A stretch of DNA of 64,000 nucleotides, taken from assembly GCF_021654795.1 (NCBI RefSeq), contig NZ_AP025344.1, forward strand, positions 3,286,501 to 3,350,500, written 5' to 3'. Within the stretch, counting starts at the first letter, position 1, and each line of letters opens with the position of its first letter. This document shows positions 44,198 to 53,500 of this stretch, piece after piece. A program made the position numbers and the translations under genes. The DNA comes from Paenibacillus dendritiformis (GTDB taxonomy: Bacteria > Bacillota > Bacilli > Paenibacillales > Paenibacillaceae). The notes under the pieces are model-generated. The model did not search any database. It had not been told where the DNA came from and saw nothing but the letters and a program-made list of their open reading frames with translations.

Positions 44198-44794
44198 CAG
44201 GCTGTTGGAAAACCCCTGTTTTTTGTGAAGGGGTGGAGATGCTCCATTTTCCTCATCCAAACTTTGGCTCTCAGAGCGTTTTAAATCGATTTTTCTACCG
44301 GGAGAAGAGATCCATCACAGGTGAAAAGTCCCATAGACTGCTCAATGGCCTGGTTTTACGGGATCCAAGCGACCGGGTCGGATGCTGGGGCATCATCGCC
44401 TTCAGGAAGCATTATCGGCCTGCTGGAAGCATCGTTGCCTCCTGGGGCTTGGACGTGCGAAGGAAATTGCTGCTATTTTACAGGAATTTAGGCTTAATGA
44501 GTCCACATCCCGAGGAATTGCTGCAAATCTACATCATTTTAGGCCCTTTTGCTTCAAGCCGAAGTTAAACGGTGGAAATTCCTGTAATTTTGCAGGATTC
44601 CCTTTCTGGTAAAGTCGTCCATATCAAATTGCTGTATTTATGCAGGATTTCGCTTTCTGAACAGGCGTGTCTCGAGAAATCGTGGAGTTTTGCGGATTTC
44701 GCCTGCCGGATGGGCGTGTCTAGGGAAATGGTGCAGTTTTAAGTCCGGTAGAAATATCCATTTTCCTGTTCAAAACTTCCTTCTCAACAGCCTG
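44198..44794 (+). mobile_element. Interspersed TIR-bounded repeat element, copy B (complete)
   Basis: A 597-bp element starting CAGGCTGTTGG and ending CAACAGCCTG, over 90% alike to copy A by eye outside the tandem array. Flanks are AAATCT (44192-44197) and AAAACT (44795-44800), an imperfect 6-bp duplication. Only one full 20-bp unit is present (44409-44428). Palindromes lie near 44466, 44516, 44576 and 44627, with the same spacing as copy A. It separates the protease pseudogene from its upstream sequence. Confidence 0.75.
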
Positions 44795-44817
44795 AAAACT
44801 GCGTGCTGCGAGAGGCT

Positions 44818-45144
44818 TCATTCGCTTTCTTCTTTGATGTGACAGGCCCCCCGGTTTGATGCAACTTCGTTATCAACGTATCCCATTTGTTCAAATTTCC
44901 GAATCCTGAATGACGCCCGCTTTAACGTACTCGATGATCTTTCTGGCTTCCGCTTCCACTCGCTTCCACTCGCTTCCACTCGCTTCCTCCCGCTGTCATG
45001 CTGCCACCAATTATCCCGCCGGGTCGTCTCGTCGTCTACCGGACATAGTGAATACGAGATCCACTGTGGCAGGCATGTCTTCATCGTTAAATGAGTTCGT
45101 CTCTGCCAAGGACAAAAATACAATCTCCCGCCTCTTCTAGTCAT
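44818..45144 (-). pseudogene. Degenerate coding region next to element copy B
   Basis: Coding-like pieces in different frames: LSLAETNSFNDEDMPATVDL near the start, EAEARKIIEYVKAGVIQDSEI before a stop, then WDTLITKLHQTGGPVTSKKK at the end. They may belong to one lost gene that followed the VOC gene at 45137. A 10-bp tandem repeat (44951-44990) interrupts it. I cannot identify the family. Confidence 0.45.
44951..44990. repeat. Four-unit 10-bp tandem repeat
   Basis: CGCTTCCACT occurs three times in a row, followed by CGCTTCCTCC. It lies within a degenerate coding region and may have contributed to its frame loss by slippage. Confidence 0.85.
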
Positions 45145-45796
45145 CGATCCGTGAAGCTTCTCCGAATGTTATCCATCCGATCCCTCTTGCCAATACTTTC
45201 ACCGGATAGCTTCGCGCTCGCTTCTGATTCGAGAAAAACCATTCCCGGCCTGTCTTGACGACAATGAACAGCCCGTGCTCATCTCCCGCCGGAGTCAGGC
45301 CTTCATCATCCGGTCTCCAGTTCGGCACCCCGATTTCATTCAAGGCCCGGACGAAGGGAATGACCTCATTGGCCACAATGCCGATTTCACTGACGCCCTT
45401 GATATCGCCGCTCCCGAACGGATGCGAGACCGCATTGGACAAATTGTGCCGGGCGATCAATTCGACAATATTGCCGGAAGGATCTTCAAAATAGACGGAG
45501 TGGGCATTCCAAGAGGTAAAAAACACTTCGTCCTCCCCGTCCTCCTGGATCAAACTCACTCGGGATTGAAGCCAGCTTTTGGCTTCGCGGAACTTATTCT
45601 CTGGGATGTTCATGGCAAAATGATAAAATGGGCGGGAAAACGCCGTCGTCGTCTGAAACGTTACCCGGGTCGCCCCCGCTTGTACGGCGAAGGAATCGTC
45701 CCGCTCCTCGACAAGCTCAAGCTCCAGCACATCGCGATAGAACGATTTCGTTTCCAACGGATTTTCCGTCAATAGGATGACGCGCTCCATAATCAT
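45137..45796 (-). CDS. VOC-family protein with two glyoxalase-like halves
   Basis: A 219-residue protein: ERVILLTENPLETKSFYRDVLELELVEERDDSFAV opens a VOC half, SVYFEDPSGNIVELIARHNL closes it, and a second shorter half (KGVSEIGIVANEVIPFVRALNEIG) follows with a basic end. GGAGGGAAAGGGA precedes the start. Function unknown; the group includes ring-cleaving dioxygenase-like and resistance proteins. Confidence 0.83.
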   Translation of the reverse strand: MIMERVILLTENPLETKSFYRDVLELELVEERDDSFAVQAGATRVTFQTTTAFSRPFYHFAMNIPENKFREAKSWLQSRVSLIQEDGEDEVFFTSWNAHSVYFEDPSGNIVELIARHNLSNAVSHPFGSGDIKGVSEIGIVANEVIPFVRALNEIGVPNWRPDDEGLTPAGDEHGLFIVVKTGREWFFSNQKRARSYPVKVLARGIGWITFGEASRIDD

Positions 45797-45953
45797 TCCC
45801 TTTCCCTCCTTTTATCCAAAAAGTTGTTCTGAATTCTGACGGTCGAAACGGGTATGTATCCTCATCATATGATACCAAATGGATATAGCTTAAAATAGTA
45901 ACAAAAAGAGCAAGACCAGAACTCAAAATGGTTCCCATTCTTGCTCACGCGAT

Positions 45954-46409
45954 TTACCTGCACTCCGCCAAATACCGAATAAGGTCGCCGCGGCTAATCA
46001 TTCCCGCCAATACCCCGTTTCTTTCCACGATGACTTTTTGCACCCGCTTATTGCCAAATAACGTGGCCACCTCTTCAATTTTAGAGTCAACGGGCACCGT
46101 TGCCACATCGCGAGCGGCAATTTCCATCACATTGCGTCCAGCCAAGCGCTGCCATTTCGAGCCGATCCCTTCCTCATCGATATAGACCGGCAGTGGCATA
46201 TACATTTGGAACATCCAAAAATTAATGTCAAAATTTCGGATATATTCAATAACGTCCCGCTGACTGATTAACCCGGAGATCTCGTTGCGCTCGTTGACAA
46301 CAGGCAGCGCGCTGACCCGATAAGCGGCAAATCGCTCGATCGCTTGCTCGACCGTATCGGTTTCCTTTACTTTGATGACCCGCCGAACCATAATATCGGA
46401 AGCTAACAT
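45954..46409 (-). CDS. CBS-domain pair protein
   Basis: A 151-residue protein consisting only of two CBS domains: IMVRRVIKVKETDTVEQAIERF...VSALPVVNERNEISGLISQRDVI and MEIAARDVATVPVDSKIEEVATLF...RVQKVIVERNGVLAGMISRGDLI. Such modules bind adenine nucleotides and act as energy sensors. It follows the MarR-type gene by 19 bases and shares its Fur-box promoter. Confidence 0.9.
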   Translation of the reverse strand: MLASDIMVRRVIKVKETDTVEQAIERFAAYRVSALPVVNERNEISGLISQRDVIEYIRNFDINFWMFQMYMPLPVYIDEEGIGSKWQRLAGRNVMEIAARDVATVPVDSKIEEVATLFGNKRVQKVIVERNGVLAGMISRGDLIRYLAECR

Positions 46410-46428
46410 CGCCAGCTCCTGCTCCCTT

Positions 46429-46932
46429 CTACACGTCTGTGCCTTCTATCAGTTTCTGTTCATAATATTCCACCAGGTCCCGCGAAAACCGCTTGATGCA
46501 ATCTAGCTGTTCTGGCGAATATCGATCAAGAAACCGGAGAAAGCGATTCTCCTCCGCCTCATGCAAATGCTCGTGGAGGTCGAAGAGCCGCCTGCCTTTG
46601 GGAGTCAGGCGAAAATAGACTTCTTTTTTGTTGTCTTTGAGCTGGGTGCGCTTGACGAATCCTTCATCGAACAGCTTCGCTGTCATCTTCGTAATGCTTG
46701 CCTTCGACAGCTCCATTTTCTCTGCGATTGAAGTCGTATTGATTGGCTCATAACGGCCGATGCAGTCGATGACATGAACCATGGTGAAGTTGTAAGTCCC
46801 TTCGCTTAGTCCTTCTTCCATTGCTTTCCTGCGAAAAGTTGCGATTTCCCAGCTTTCTTCTTGCTCAATCAAGTGCATCATCTTCCAACGGAGATCATAA
46901 ATTTGCTTTTTTGCTTGCTTGGAATGCTCCAT
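46429..46932 (-). CDS. MarR-family transcriptional regulator
   Basis: A 167-residue regulator. ATG at 46932 has AGGGGGA eight bases upstream. The winged helix at about 50-125 reads INTTSIAEKMELSKASITKMTAKLFDEGFVKRTQLKDNKKEVYFRLTPKG, with long helices at both ends for dimerisation. Expressed with the CBS gene. Its leader contains the palindrome TTACCTAGGTAA at 46989-47000, a likely self-binding site, and its promoter is covered by a Fur box. Confidence 0.92.
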   Translation of the reverse strand: MEHSKQAKKQIYDLRWKMMHLIEQEESWEIATFRRKAMEEGLSEGTYNFTMVHVIDCIGRYEPINTTSIAEKMELSKASITKMTAKLFDEGFVKRTQLKDNKKEVYFRLTPKGRRLFDLHEHLHEAEENRFLRFLDRYSPEQLDCIKRFSRDLVEYYEQKLIEGTDV

Positions 46933-46988
46933 TTCTGCAGTCCCCCTTTTCTCTCTATTCTTCTTTATCAAGGACGAAGTCATTTTAT

Positions 46989-47000
46989 TTACCTAGGTAA
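46989..47000. promoter_or_regulatory. Palindromic operator candidate in the MarR leader
   Basis: TTACCTAGGTAA is a perfect 12-bp palindrome lying about 57 bases before the MarR start codon and downstream of the promoter. MarR proteins commonly bind such sites to repress their own gene. Confidence 0.5.
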
Positions 47001-47049
47001 CAATATGGGTTTGCAGTAAAAAAATTGGGACCATGCTGCAAACGAACTT

Positions 47050-47078
47050 ATTATAACTAACTTGATAATGATTATCAA
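47050..47078 (-). promoter_or_regulatory. Sigma-A promoter of the MarR-CBS operon with overlapping Fur box
   Basis: On the minus strand TTGATA (47073-47078) and TATAAT (47050-47055) are 17 bases apart. The -35 and spacer are covered by TGATAAT-G-ATTATCA (47063-47077), an exact match to the Bacillus Fur 7-1-7 consensus. Iron-loaded Fur should block this promoter. Confidence 0.8.
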
Positions 47079-47088
47079 TATCATATGA

Positions 47089-47128
47089 GAAAAAAGGCTC
47101 TTTGCTATCCTAAAGAAAACAAAGAGCC
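47089..47128 (-). terminator. Terminator of the NUDIX gene
   Basis: On the minus strand GGCTCTTTG / CAAAGAGCC with a 15-base loop is followed by TTTTTTCTC, 33 bases past the NUDIX stop and just before the Fur-controlled promoter. Confidence 0.75.
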
Positions 47129-47160
47129 CTGTCATATCGCCGACCCGGAAAACACTCCTT

Positions 47161-47724
47161 TTACCTTGCCGTTGCCGCAGCTTCCCGCATACTGCTCGTA
47201 TACTTCACGAGGTACTCTATCCTTGCCGCTTCATCGTATTCGATATTCGGATCAATCGGGGTTGTTATTTGCTCGATCAACGAATCCCCGACAAAAATGC
47301 AATGGTGATTATAGCATTGCTCCTCATGCAGCACCTGATCGAGACAACTCCGAATATTGGAGGCCACTCCGGCGTTGGCGGGATGCATAATCCACCGGAT
47401 TTCTTTCCAATCCAGTATTCCTTCCGCTGTTTTTACGGGTGTCGGATATGTATGTTCTTGCGGAATATCGGCCAAATACAAATAAAGCCCGCCAAAATCC
47501 CTTTTCTCCCCGGTTGTCCATGTAATTACGCCCTTAAAAGCAATGTCCAGATCTTCAAGCCCTGTTTCTTCCTTGATTTCCCGCAGCATGGAAGACCTTG
47601 GTTGTTCATTCTTCTCGATCTTGCCGCCAACTCCATTCCAGCAGCCCATCCATGCCGGATTTTCTCGATTCAGCAGCAATATTCTGCTTCCTTGCCTGAT
47701 TAAGCATAACGTGTACTTCAGCAT
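47161..47724 (-). CDS. NUDIX hydrolase (8-oxo-dGTPase-like)
   Basis: A 187-residue protein. The Nudix box GGKIEKNEQPRSSMLREIKEETGL is complete, preceded by LLLNRENPAWMGCWNGVGG as in MutT/YtkD-like enzymes. The C-terminal 60 residues (YNHHCIFVGDSLIEQITTPIDPN) extend the domain. Probable nucleotide sanitation; exact substrate unknown. Downstream of ktrB by strand order but with a separate terminator. Confidence 0.88.
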   Translation of the reverse strand: MLKYTLCLIRQGSRILLLNRENPAWMGCWNGVGGKIEKNEQPRSSMLREIKEETGLEDLDIAFKGVITWTTGEKRDFGGLYLYLADIPQEHTYPTPVKTAEGILDWKEIRWIMHPANAGVASNIRSCLDQVLHEEQCYNHHCIFVGDSLIEQITTPIDPNIEYDEAARIEYLVKYTSSMREAAATAR

Positions 47725-47853
47725 ACTTTCTCCTCGCTATTGTCTGTCTTGGCCTGGCTCCGTCTATTCCGGACACTTCTGCCCGAATCCGCTTCGCCGG
47801 GCGCTGCTGGGTTCGAAGCGTGTGGAATCGCAACTTTCGGTGTGACCCGACAG

Positions 47854-49209
47854 CTATCCGATAAGCAGCCTTTCCTCCGGGTATCGGAATTTCCCTTTTG
47901 AAGATCGCTGCGATATCGCAAAGAATAATGTCAACGGTCCCAGCCTTCCTATGTACATGGTCATAATAATGATGGTTTTGCCAAGCGGAGACAACTCGGA
48001 AGTCAGCCCCATGGAAAGCCCTACGGTTCCGAAAGCCGAAGTCGCTTCGAATAGAACCTCCATGAAATCCTTCTGCAGACTGTGTTCGGTCAGAGTAAGC
48101 AGGAACGTCGACGTAAGGACGATGCTCAAAGAGACGACGATGACAGCGAGGGCCCGCAATATGAGCTCGTGCGGCAACCTTCTCTTCAAAATATTCAAAT
48201 CTCCCTTTCCCTTCACGATCATGGCCACACTCAGATAAAGAACCGCGAATGTGCTTGTTTTGATGCCTCCTCCGGTCGAACCGGACGATGCGCCGATAAA
48301 CATCAAAAAAATGATGAACAATTGTGAGGCGGTCATCATTCCTCCGATATCGATCGTATTGAAGCCGGCCGTTCGGGGAACGACCCCCTGGAAGTATCCT
48401 GCCCATAACCGTTCGCTCCACGATAAGTCTCCGAATGTTCGTGGATTGAAGCATTCAATAACGAATACGAACAGAAACCCCGCCAAGGAAAGAAGCCCCG
48501 TCGTAATCAAGACCACTTTGGTATTCAAGGACAGCGTTCTCCATCTGCGCTTATTCCAAATGTCCATGATAACCACGAAACCGATTCCGCCAAGAATAAA
48601 AAGCAGTGTAATCACAATATTGACAAGCGGATCGCCGACATATCGGGAGAGACTGTCAGACCATAAGGCAAACCCCGCATTATTAAAAGACGAAATGGAG
48701 TGGAAAATCCCATAGTAGATGGCGCGCTTCAGCCCCATCTCGCTAGACCACCGGGCAGCAAGCAGAGTGGCGGCGCATGCTTCGATAATAAATGCCGTCG
48801 TAAAGATGCCAAGAGATAATCGCACGACCCCTTGCATCGAGATCGAATTGGTGGATTGTTGGATCAGCAATCTTTCTTTAAGACTGATTTTTTTGCCGAG
48901 CAAAATAGCAACGAGAACCCCGAACGTCATGAAGCCCAGCCCTCCGATTTGAATCAGAGCCATAAGGACGATCTGTCCGAACAACGAAAAATCCGTACCG
49001 GTATCGAGGACCGCCAGCCCGGTTACGCACACTGCCGATGTAGAAGTAAACAGCGCGTCGAGAAAGCCGATGCTTATCCCGCTAGAGGCGGATACAGGCA
49101 GCGCCAACAAGATAGCGCCAATAAAAATAATTCCCGCAAAACCAATCATAATAATTCGCGGCGATGTGTATCGGGTATTTTGATTTTTTCCGTGCTCCAA
49201 TTTCTGCAT
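47854..49209 (-). CDS. ktrB: Ktr system potassium/sodium uptake channel subunit KtrB
   Basis: A 451-residue K+ transporter of the TrkH/KtrB family. ATG at 49209 follows AGGCAGGGA. The four pore loops are visible: TSTSAVCVTGLAV, SISSFNNAGFALW, VVPRTAGFNTID and ATSAFGTVGLSMG, each with the filter glycine. The intramembrane gate region GASSGSTGGGIKTSTF is also typical. No ktrA (RCK subunit) gene is adjacent, so its regulatory ring must be encoded elsewhere. I looked for a c-di-AMP riboswitch upstream and saw none. Confidence 0.94.
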   Translation of the reverse strand: MQKLEHGKNQNTRYTSPRIIMIGFAGIIFIGAILLALPVSASSGISIGFLDALFTSTSAVCVTGLAVLDTGTDFSLFGQIVLMALIQIGGLGFMTFGVLVAILLGKKISLKERLLIQQSTNSISMQGVVRLSLGIFTTAFIIEACAATLLAARWSSEMGLKRAIYYGIFHSISSFNNAGFALWSDSLSRYVGDPLVNIVITLLFILGGIGFVVIMDIWNKRRWRTLSLNTKVVLITTGLLSLAGFLFVFVIECFNPRTFGDLSWSERLWAGYFQGVVPRTAGFNTIDIGGMMTASQLFIIFLMFIGASSGSTGGGIKTSTFAVLYLSVAMIVKGKGDLNILKRRLPHELILRALAVIVVSLSIVLTSTFLLTLTEHSLQKDFMEVLFEATSAFGTVGLSMGLTSELSPLGKTIIIMTMYIGRLGPLTLFFAISQRSSKGKFRYPEERLLIG

Positions 49210-49480
49210 GTTTTCCCTGCCTTCCATTTTGATGGAATTCGCGCTTGCCCTTAGAGCAACGATGTATCGGCTTCATGCAACTTTTATTCTAGCGAAATTT
49301 TGGACAAAAGGAAACCGGCGGGGAAAAAACTGAACGCTGAGCATGAGCGGCAAGCTCGTCCGACAGCCACGAACGGGTGAAGGCATCCGAGTCCGAATCC
49401 CGGACGGACAGCCGGTACACATGCCCGCACTGTACTGCAGACGGCGGAAGCTTGATGAGGCGGTGCAGTCCTGCGATAAT
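49210..49480. other. Region upstream of ktrB, no supported gene
   Basis: A minus-strand frame (LIAGLHRLIKLPPSAVQCGH) looks somewhat coding but has no clear start or family. It is bounded on the right by the start of element copy C. Confidence 0.25.
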
Positions 49481-49645
49481 CAGGCTGTTGGGAAACACCC
49501 GTTTTCTTTGGAGGGGTGAAGACGTCCACTTTCCTCATCGAAACTGGGGACTCAGAGCGTCATCGTCTTCTGGAGGCATCATAACCTCCTGGAGCTTAAC
49601 GTGTGTGGTTGAATTGCTGCTGTTTTGCACGATTCCCCCTAACTC
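49481..49645 (+). mobile_element. Interspersed repeat element, copy C (3'-truncated, short subfamily)
   Basis: It starts CAGGCTGTTGGG and matches copies A, B and D through AGAGCGTCATCG, CTCCTGGAGCTTAACGTGTG and a first palindrome (GAATTGCTGCTGTTTTGCA). Homology fades at about 49645 and there is no right-end repeat. Like copy D it lacks the 130-bp module that copies A and B have after AGAGCG. Confidence 0.65.
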
Positions 49646-49780
49646 AGCGGATCTCATAATGGAAAACTGGATTTTATAAAGCATTTTCAGCAAGCTGAGC
49701 TTTGGAACGCAGCAGGGGGCTGCCTCGTCGCAGCCGAAATTATGCTACGAATGAGCCCCCCTTCGACTTCTCCTGTTCTT

Positions 49781-51442
49781 TTAATACGAATCCGTCTCAT
49801 GTCCTTTGCGTTCGGCTTCCTTCACTGCTTCACCCGTGTGCGTGGAGCCGATCGGACCATGATCGGATGAATTCATGCTGTTCCGCAATCCTTCCGCGAC
49901 GCGGCGCCCGTAGTCCTCATCACATTTCGTGAACAGCTCGATCATTCGCTCCTGAATATGAGTATTGCAGGTCTTTAACGTATTGACCAGATTCAAGATG
50001 AGATCATCGCGCTCGAACTCATCAAATGCCCGATACGTCTCGCCTGCTTGCTTGAAATCATTCGTACGGTCGATGCTGGCCCGCATCAGCTTCCCTTCGA
50101 CATGCGGCATATACTCCTTATTCGTCCGGGGCGCTTCCTTCAGGCCGTTCAACGAGGACGGCTCATAGTTGATATGCGGGTTTTGGCCGGGAGCAAGATC
50201 CACATAATAGGCCATTTGACCGTCGCGCTGATTGGTGCCTACCCGCTTTTTCGGCGCATTGATGGGAAGCTGCAAGTAGTTCGCCCCAATGCGGTAACGC
50301 TGCGTGTCGGAATAAGAAAGGGTCCGTCCCTGCAGCATTTTGTCATCCGAGAAATCCATCCCGTCGACGAGCACTCCGGTCCCAAAGGCGGCTTGCTCCA
50401 CCTCGGCAAAATAGTTCTCCGGGTTTTTATTCAGCACCATCCGCCCGACCGGAAGCCACGGAATTTGCTCCTTCGGCCATATTTTGGTATCATCCAACGG
50501 ATCGAAGTCCAGCTCGGGATGCTCATCGTCGCTCAATATTTGCACAAACAGCTCCCACTCCGGGTAATCTCCGCGTTCAATCGCCTCATACAGATCCTGC
50601 GTGGCGTGGTTGAAATTTTTGGCCTGGATCGCCTCGGCTTCCGCCTGAGTCAAGTTTTTGATTCCCTGCTTCGGTTCCCAATGATATTTGACAAGAACCG
50701 CTTCTCCTTCTTGGTTGACCCACTTGTATGTATTGACGCCGGACCCCTGCATTTGACGGTAGTTGGCCGGGATTCCCCAAGGGGAATATACGAACGTGAC
50801 CATGTGCAGCGTCTCCGGCGAATTGCAGCAGAAATCGAAGAAGCGTTCGCCGTCTTGAATGTTCGTTACCGGATCCGGCTTGAAGGCGTGAATCATATCC
50901 GGGAATTTGATCGCATCGCGAATGAAAAAGATTTTCAGATTGTTACCGACGAGATCCCAGTTCCCGTCCTCCGTATAAAATTTGACGGCAAAGCCTCGCG
51001 GATCGCGAAGCGTCTCCGGGGAATGTCCGCCATGAATAACCGTAGAGAAGCGTACGAACACGGGCGTTCTCTTCCCCGCCTCTTGAAACAATTTCGCGCG
51101 CGTATATTTGGAAATCGGCTCATCTCCGACTTTCCCGTACGCTTCAAAATATCCATGTGCTCCCGCTCCGCGTGCATGCACCACCCGCTCCGGAACGCGC
51201 TCGCGATCAAAGTGCGTGATTTTCTCGATGAATTGGTAATTTTCGAGCGTGGCCGGTCCCCGGTTCCCTACCGTCCGGATATTCTGGTTATTCCGAACAG
51301 GGTGCCCCTGACGGGTCGTCAGCGTGGAAGCATCCTCTCCGTCCGCCATCCGCGTATCGAGCGCATCCCCTGAGCCCGTGACAGAAGTTCCATGCTCCTT
51401 CGCATCTTTTTTCCCGCTGGTGTTCATGTTGTTCTTATCCAT
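49781..51442 (-). CDS. katA: Monofunctional heme catalase (clade 3-like)
   Basis: A 553-residue catalase. The distal His89 ([12 protein letters not shown]), catalytic Asn161 ([11 protein letters not shown]) and proximal heme tyrosine in [15 protein letters not shown] are all present, as is [15 protein letters not shown]. Length and the polar N- and C-terminal extensions suggest a cytoplasmic or spore-associated enzyme. It protects from hydrogen peroxide and pairs functionally with the sodA at 36.1 kb. I did not find a convincing PerR box upstream. Confidence 0.95.
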   Translation of the reverse strand: MDKNNMNTSGKKDAKEHGTSVTGSGDALDTRMADGEDASTLTTRQGHPVRNNQNIRTVGNRGPATLENYQFIEKITHFDRERVPERVVHARGAGAHGYFEAYGKVGDEPISKYTRAKLFQEAGKRTPVFVRFSTVIHGGHSPETLRDPRGFAVKFYTEDGNWDLVGNNLKIFFIRDAIKFPDMIHAFKPDPVTNIQDGERFFDFCCNSPETLHMVTFVYSPWGIPANYRQMQGSGVNTYKWVNQEGEAVLVKYHWEPKQGIKNLTQAEAEAIQAKNFNHATQDLYEAIERGDYPEWELFVQILSDDEHPELDFDPLDDTKIWPKEQIPWLPVGRMVLNKNPENYFAEVEQAAFGTGVLVDGMDFSDDKMLQGRTLSYSDTQRYRIGANYLQLPINAPKKRVGTNQRDGQMAYYVDLAPGQNPHINYEPSSLNGLKEAPRTNKEYMPHVEGKLMRASIDRTNDFKQAGETYRAFDEFERDDLILNLVNTLKTCNTHIQERMIELFTKCDEDYGRRVAEGLRNSMNSSDHGPIGSTHTGEAVKEAERKGHETDSY

Positions 51443-51748
51443 CTTCGCTCTCCTTTAGTGCAATTAGTAATTTCAGGTATTTAATCTATTATTGTGATAT
51501 TACACGATGGATTATTCAGACCGGGACGTGTTCAAACGAAGAAAGATATTATCATGATGAGCTACACGGGGGGAATGTCCATGGAGGCAGATATCAGAGA
51601 GCTTCATCGGCTCATGAAAAAAAGGGCTCTCGCCCCCTGTCATTCTATGAACATATTATAACGTTCGGCTCGTCCACCAACTTGGCGCTGAGCCAGAACG
51701 ACCCGGATACGATGCTTCCCGGGGCGATCTCCTTGTCAAGCGCCAATA
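51443..51748. other. Intergenic stretch with a gene remnant
   Basis: On the minus strand about 51655-51742 reads ALDKEIAPGSIVSGSFWLSA ending in VDEPNVIICS before a stop, which is coding-like but unidentified. The rest should hold the catalase promoter. Confidence 0.3.
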
Positions 51749-52303
51749 TCAATGCTTGCCCTGGAGTTCCTTTACATACTTGCTGTGTCCATCCGTGCTG
51801 CCTGCGTACTGAAAGCCATTCGCTCTGTAATAATGATTGAGCTTCTCATTGTCGCCTACACAATCCAGCTTTATGTATTTCATATGATCCGGAATTTGCA
51901 ATCCTTGTTCAATCCAGCGCAAAATCTCCTTGCCCAGATTCCGGCCTGCATGAGATCTCGACAACGCCAATCTATGAATAAAAATCGAATCATCCAGACG
52001 CTCGGTTTGCCAAATATGCCGATCCCAAGCTTCCGGCTCCAATAGAACGGATACGGTTCCGATCACATTGCCTTCCTTTTCGATGACAAACGCAGATCCG
52101 CTGTTGATACTGATCATGACATCATCCCGCCCGTATCCATCCAGAAAATGTCCCCATTGCCGGATGCCATTGCGGCGGAGCCAAGCCGCGGCTTCAAGAA
52201 ACAGGTTAAGCAACTCATCAAAGTGCTTCCGCTCTGCCCGTTGAATCGTATAATCATCCAATAGTTGATGCTGTATTATCAACATCTTATCCAAATGATT
52301 CAC
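51749..52303 (-). CDS. GNAT N-acetyltransferase
   Basis: A 184-residue acetyltransferase: IFIHRLALSRSHAGRNLGKEILRWIEQ gives the acetyl-CoA loop and KLDCVGDNEKLNHYYRANGFQYAG the last helix-strand. AAAWLRRNGIRQWGHFLDGY in the N part is typical of a group often annotated generally. Acceptor unknown. The 290 bases upstream (52304-52593) contain no gene I can support. Confidence 0.87.
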   Translation of the reverse strand: MNHLDKMLIIQHQLLDDYTIQRAERKHFDELLNLFLEAAAWLRRNGIRQWGHFLDGYGRDDVMISINSGSAFVIEKEGNVIGTVSVLLEPEAWDRHIWQTERLDDSIFIHRLALSRSHAGRNLGKEILRWIEQGLQIPDHMKYIKLDCVGDNEKLNHYYRANGFQYAGSTDGHSKYVKELQGKH

Positions 52304-52593
52304 CCCAAAATAGAATATCTCAAATTGCGAACGGGCATTGCCTGAATCTGCGCATCGTACGCCTTCGCCTATCCCTTGCCAAACTGTCGGCGTTCAGCCT
52401 TTTGACCGCATTCCCCGGCGCAGCACTCGCGGCGCATGTTTATATGTTACCACATCCTCCCATGCCGGCATAAGAGCGAATAAGTTCAATTCGGGATCCT
52501 TGCATCCATTCGATCGGAACATGATTCTCAAGTTATCAGTATTCCCGACTTCTCCTCGATAAAGATTCGGATGCATCTGTATTCATTGCGGGA

Positions 52594-53025
52594 CTACGAT
52601 TTATCCATCGGGAACAGCTCCTCCACAAATGGCGTGACATCAAGTTCCGGTAATTCATCTAGGGCGATCCAGCGGGCTCCTAACGAATCCTGTCCGTCCC
52701 CGCTCGTTCTTAATTCATAGCGGTTATCAAGCAATTCTACATCATAGATGATGCCGATATGATGTAGCTCTTCCAATTGATTTGCGGTATATGGGTAAAT
52801 AAGCGTATATGAGAGCGCTGATCTAATCTTTCCTGCGATACCGGTAATGCCGGTCTCCTCTTCTATTTCTCTTTGGAGAGCTTCATACGGCTTCTCTCCG
52901 AACTCAATGGTTCCGCCGGGAAGATCCCATTTTCCGGTATGAGGGCCTCTTGCTTTTTGAATGAGAAGCAGTTCATTGTTCTTGATAATGACCCCATACA
53001 CGCCAAGGTGAGTGTATCTCGTCAT
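52594..53025 (-). CDS. NUDIX hydrolase
   Basis: A 143-residue NUDIX protein with a complete box: GGTIEFGEKPYEALQREIEEETGI. Surroundings KARGPHTGKWDLPGG and LGARWIALDELPELDVTPFVEEL are usual for MutT-like or ADP-ribose pyrophosphatase-like members. Substrate unknown. GAGGGGAAG precedes the ATG. Confidence 0.88.
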   Translation of the reverse strand: MTRYTHLGVYGVIIKNNELLLIQKARGPHTGKWDLPGGTIEFGEKPYEALQREIEEETGITGIAGKIRSALSYTLIYPYTANQLEELHHIGIIYDVELLDNRYELRTSGDGQDSLGARWIALDELPELDVTPFVEELFPMDKS

Positions 53026-53040
53026 ACTTCCCCTCTTCCC

Positions 53041-53150
53041 TTATGAACGGTAGTTGTATTTCTTCACCTCATCCGTTAATCTGTTCAGCAATCGCTCTCT
53101 TTCGGTCCGGAATGTCTTGTTCTCTTTAAGAAATTCATTGTTCGTTGGAC
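53041..53150 (-). pseudogene. 3' remnant of an unidentified gene
   Basis: The frame reads SPTNNEFLKENKTFRTERER and LLNRLTDEVKKYNYRS to a stop; upstream it runs into the VOC gene in another frame without a start of its own. Composition is coding-like and basic. Family not recognised. Confidence 0.35.
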
Positions 53151-53500
53151 TAGGTATGAGCAACGATATTGACGAGCTTGCCGAACGGGTCGCGGACATA
53201 GAAACGCCGAACGCCCCACGGCTCATCAGCCGGCCCGTATTCAATCGGGAACCCGGCGTTCCTCATTCGCTCCAGCGCGGCATCGACATCGTCAACTTCG
53301 ATCGACAGATCCGGCACAGGCGTCTTCGAGCCTCCCTCCGCGGCAACGCTGAGCTGAACGCTCATTTTCTCTGCCGATCCGTAGGTAACAATCCAGCCAT
53401 GATCCATCAATAGATCGAGCCCAAGCACGCCACGGTAGAAGCGTTCCGCTTCCGCGATATCCTGCGCGCCAATATTGGCGACAATTCGTCTTACTTTCAT
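53150..53500 (-). CDS. VOC-family (glyoxalase-like) protein
   Basis: A 116-residue VOC protein: ANIGAQDIAEAERFYRGVLGLDLLMDHGWIVTYG, DLSIEVDDVDAALERMRNAG and RRFYVRDPFGKLVNIVAHT. AAGGGAGAACCGGG precedes the ATG. Function unknown; typical of small resistance or isomerase-like members. Confidence 0.87.
   Translation of the reverse strand: MKVRRIVANIGAQDIAEAERFYRGVLGLDLLMDHGWIVTYGSAEKMSVQLSVAAEGGSKTPVPDLSIEVDDVDAALERMRNAGFPIEYGPADEPWGVRRFYVRDPFGKLVNIVAHT

Noticed and set aside
43661..44260. Longer start for the protease pseudogene at 44260
   Set aside because: The extra residues (MDEENGASPPLHKKQ) are read from the end of element copy B; the genuine Met is at 44178.
49210..49540. Possible c-di-AMP (ydaO-type) riboswitch before ktrB
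   Set aside because: I looked for the conserved GGGGAACC-type core and did not find it; element copy C occupies part of the region.
49690..49770. Hairpin GGGGGCT / AGCCCCCC after the catalase gene
   Set aside because: The stem is short, the loop long, and no T run follows on the minus strand; weak as a terminator.
50048..51373. A 441-codon plus-strand frame
   Set aside because: Antisense shadow of the catalase gene.
51443..51530. PerR box before the catalase gene
   Set aside because: AT-rich sequence is present but no good match to TTATAAT-N-ATTATAA.
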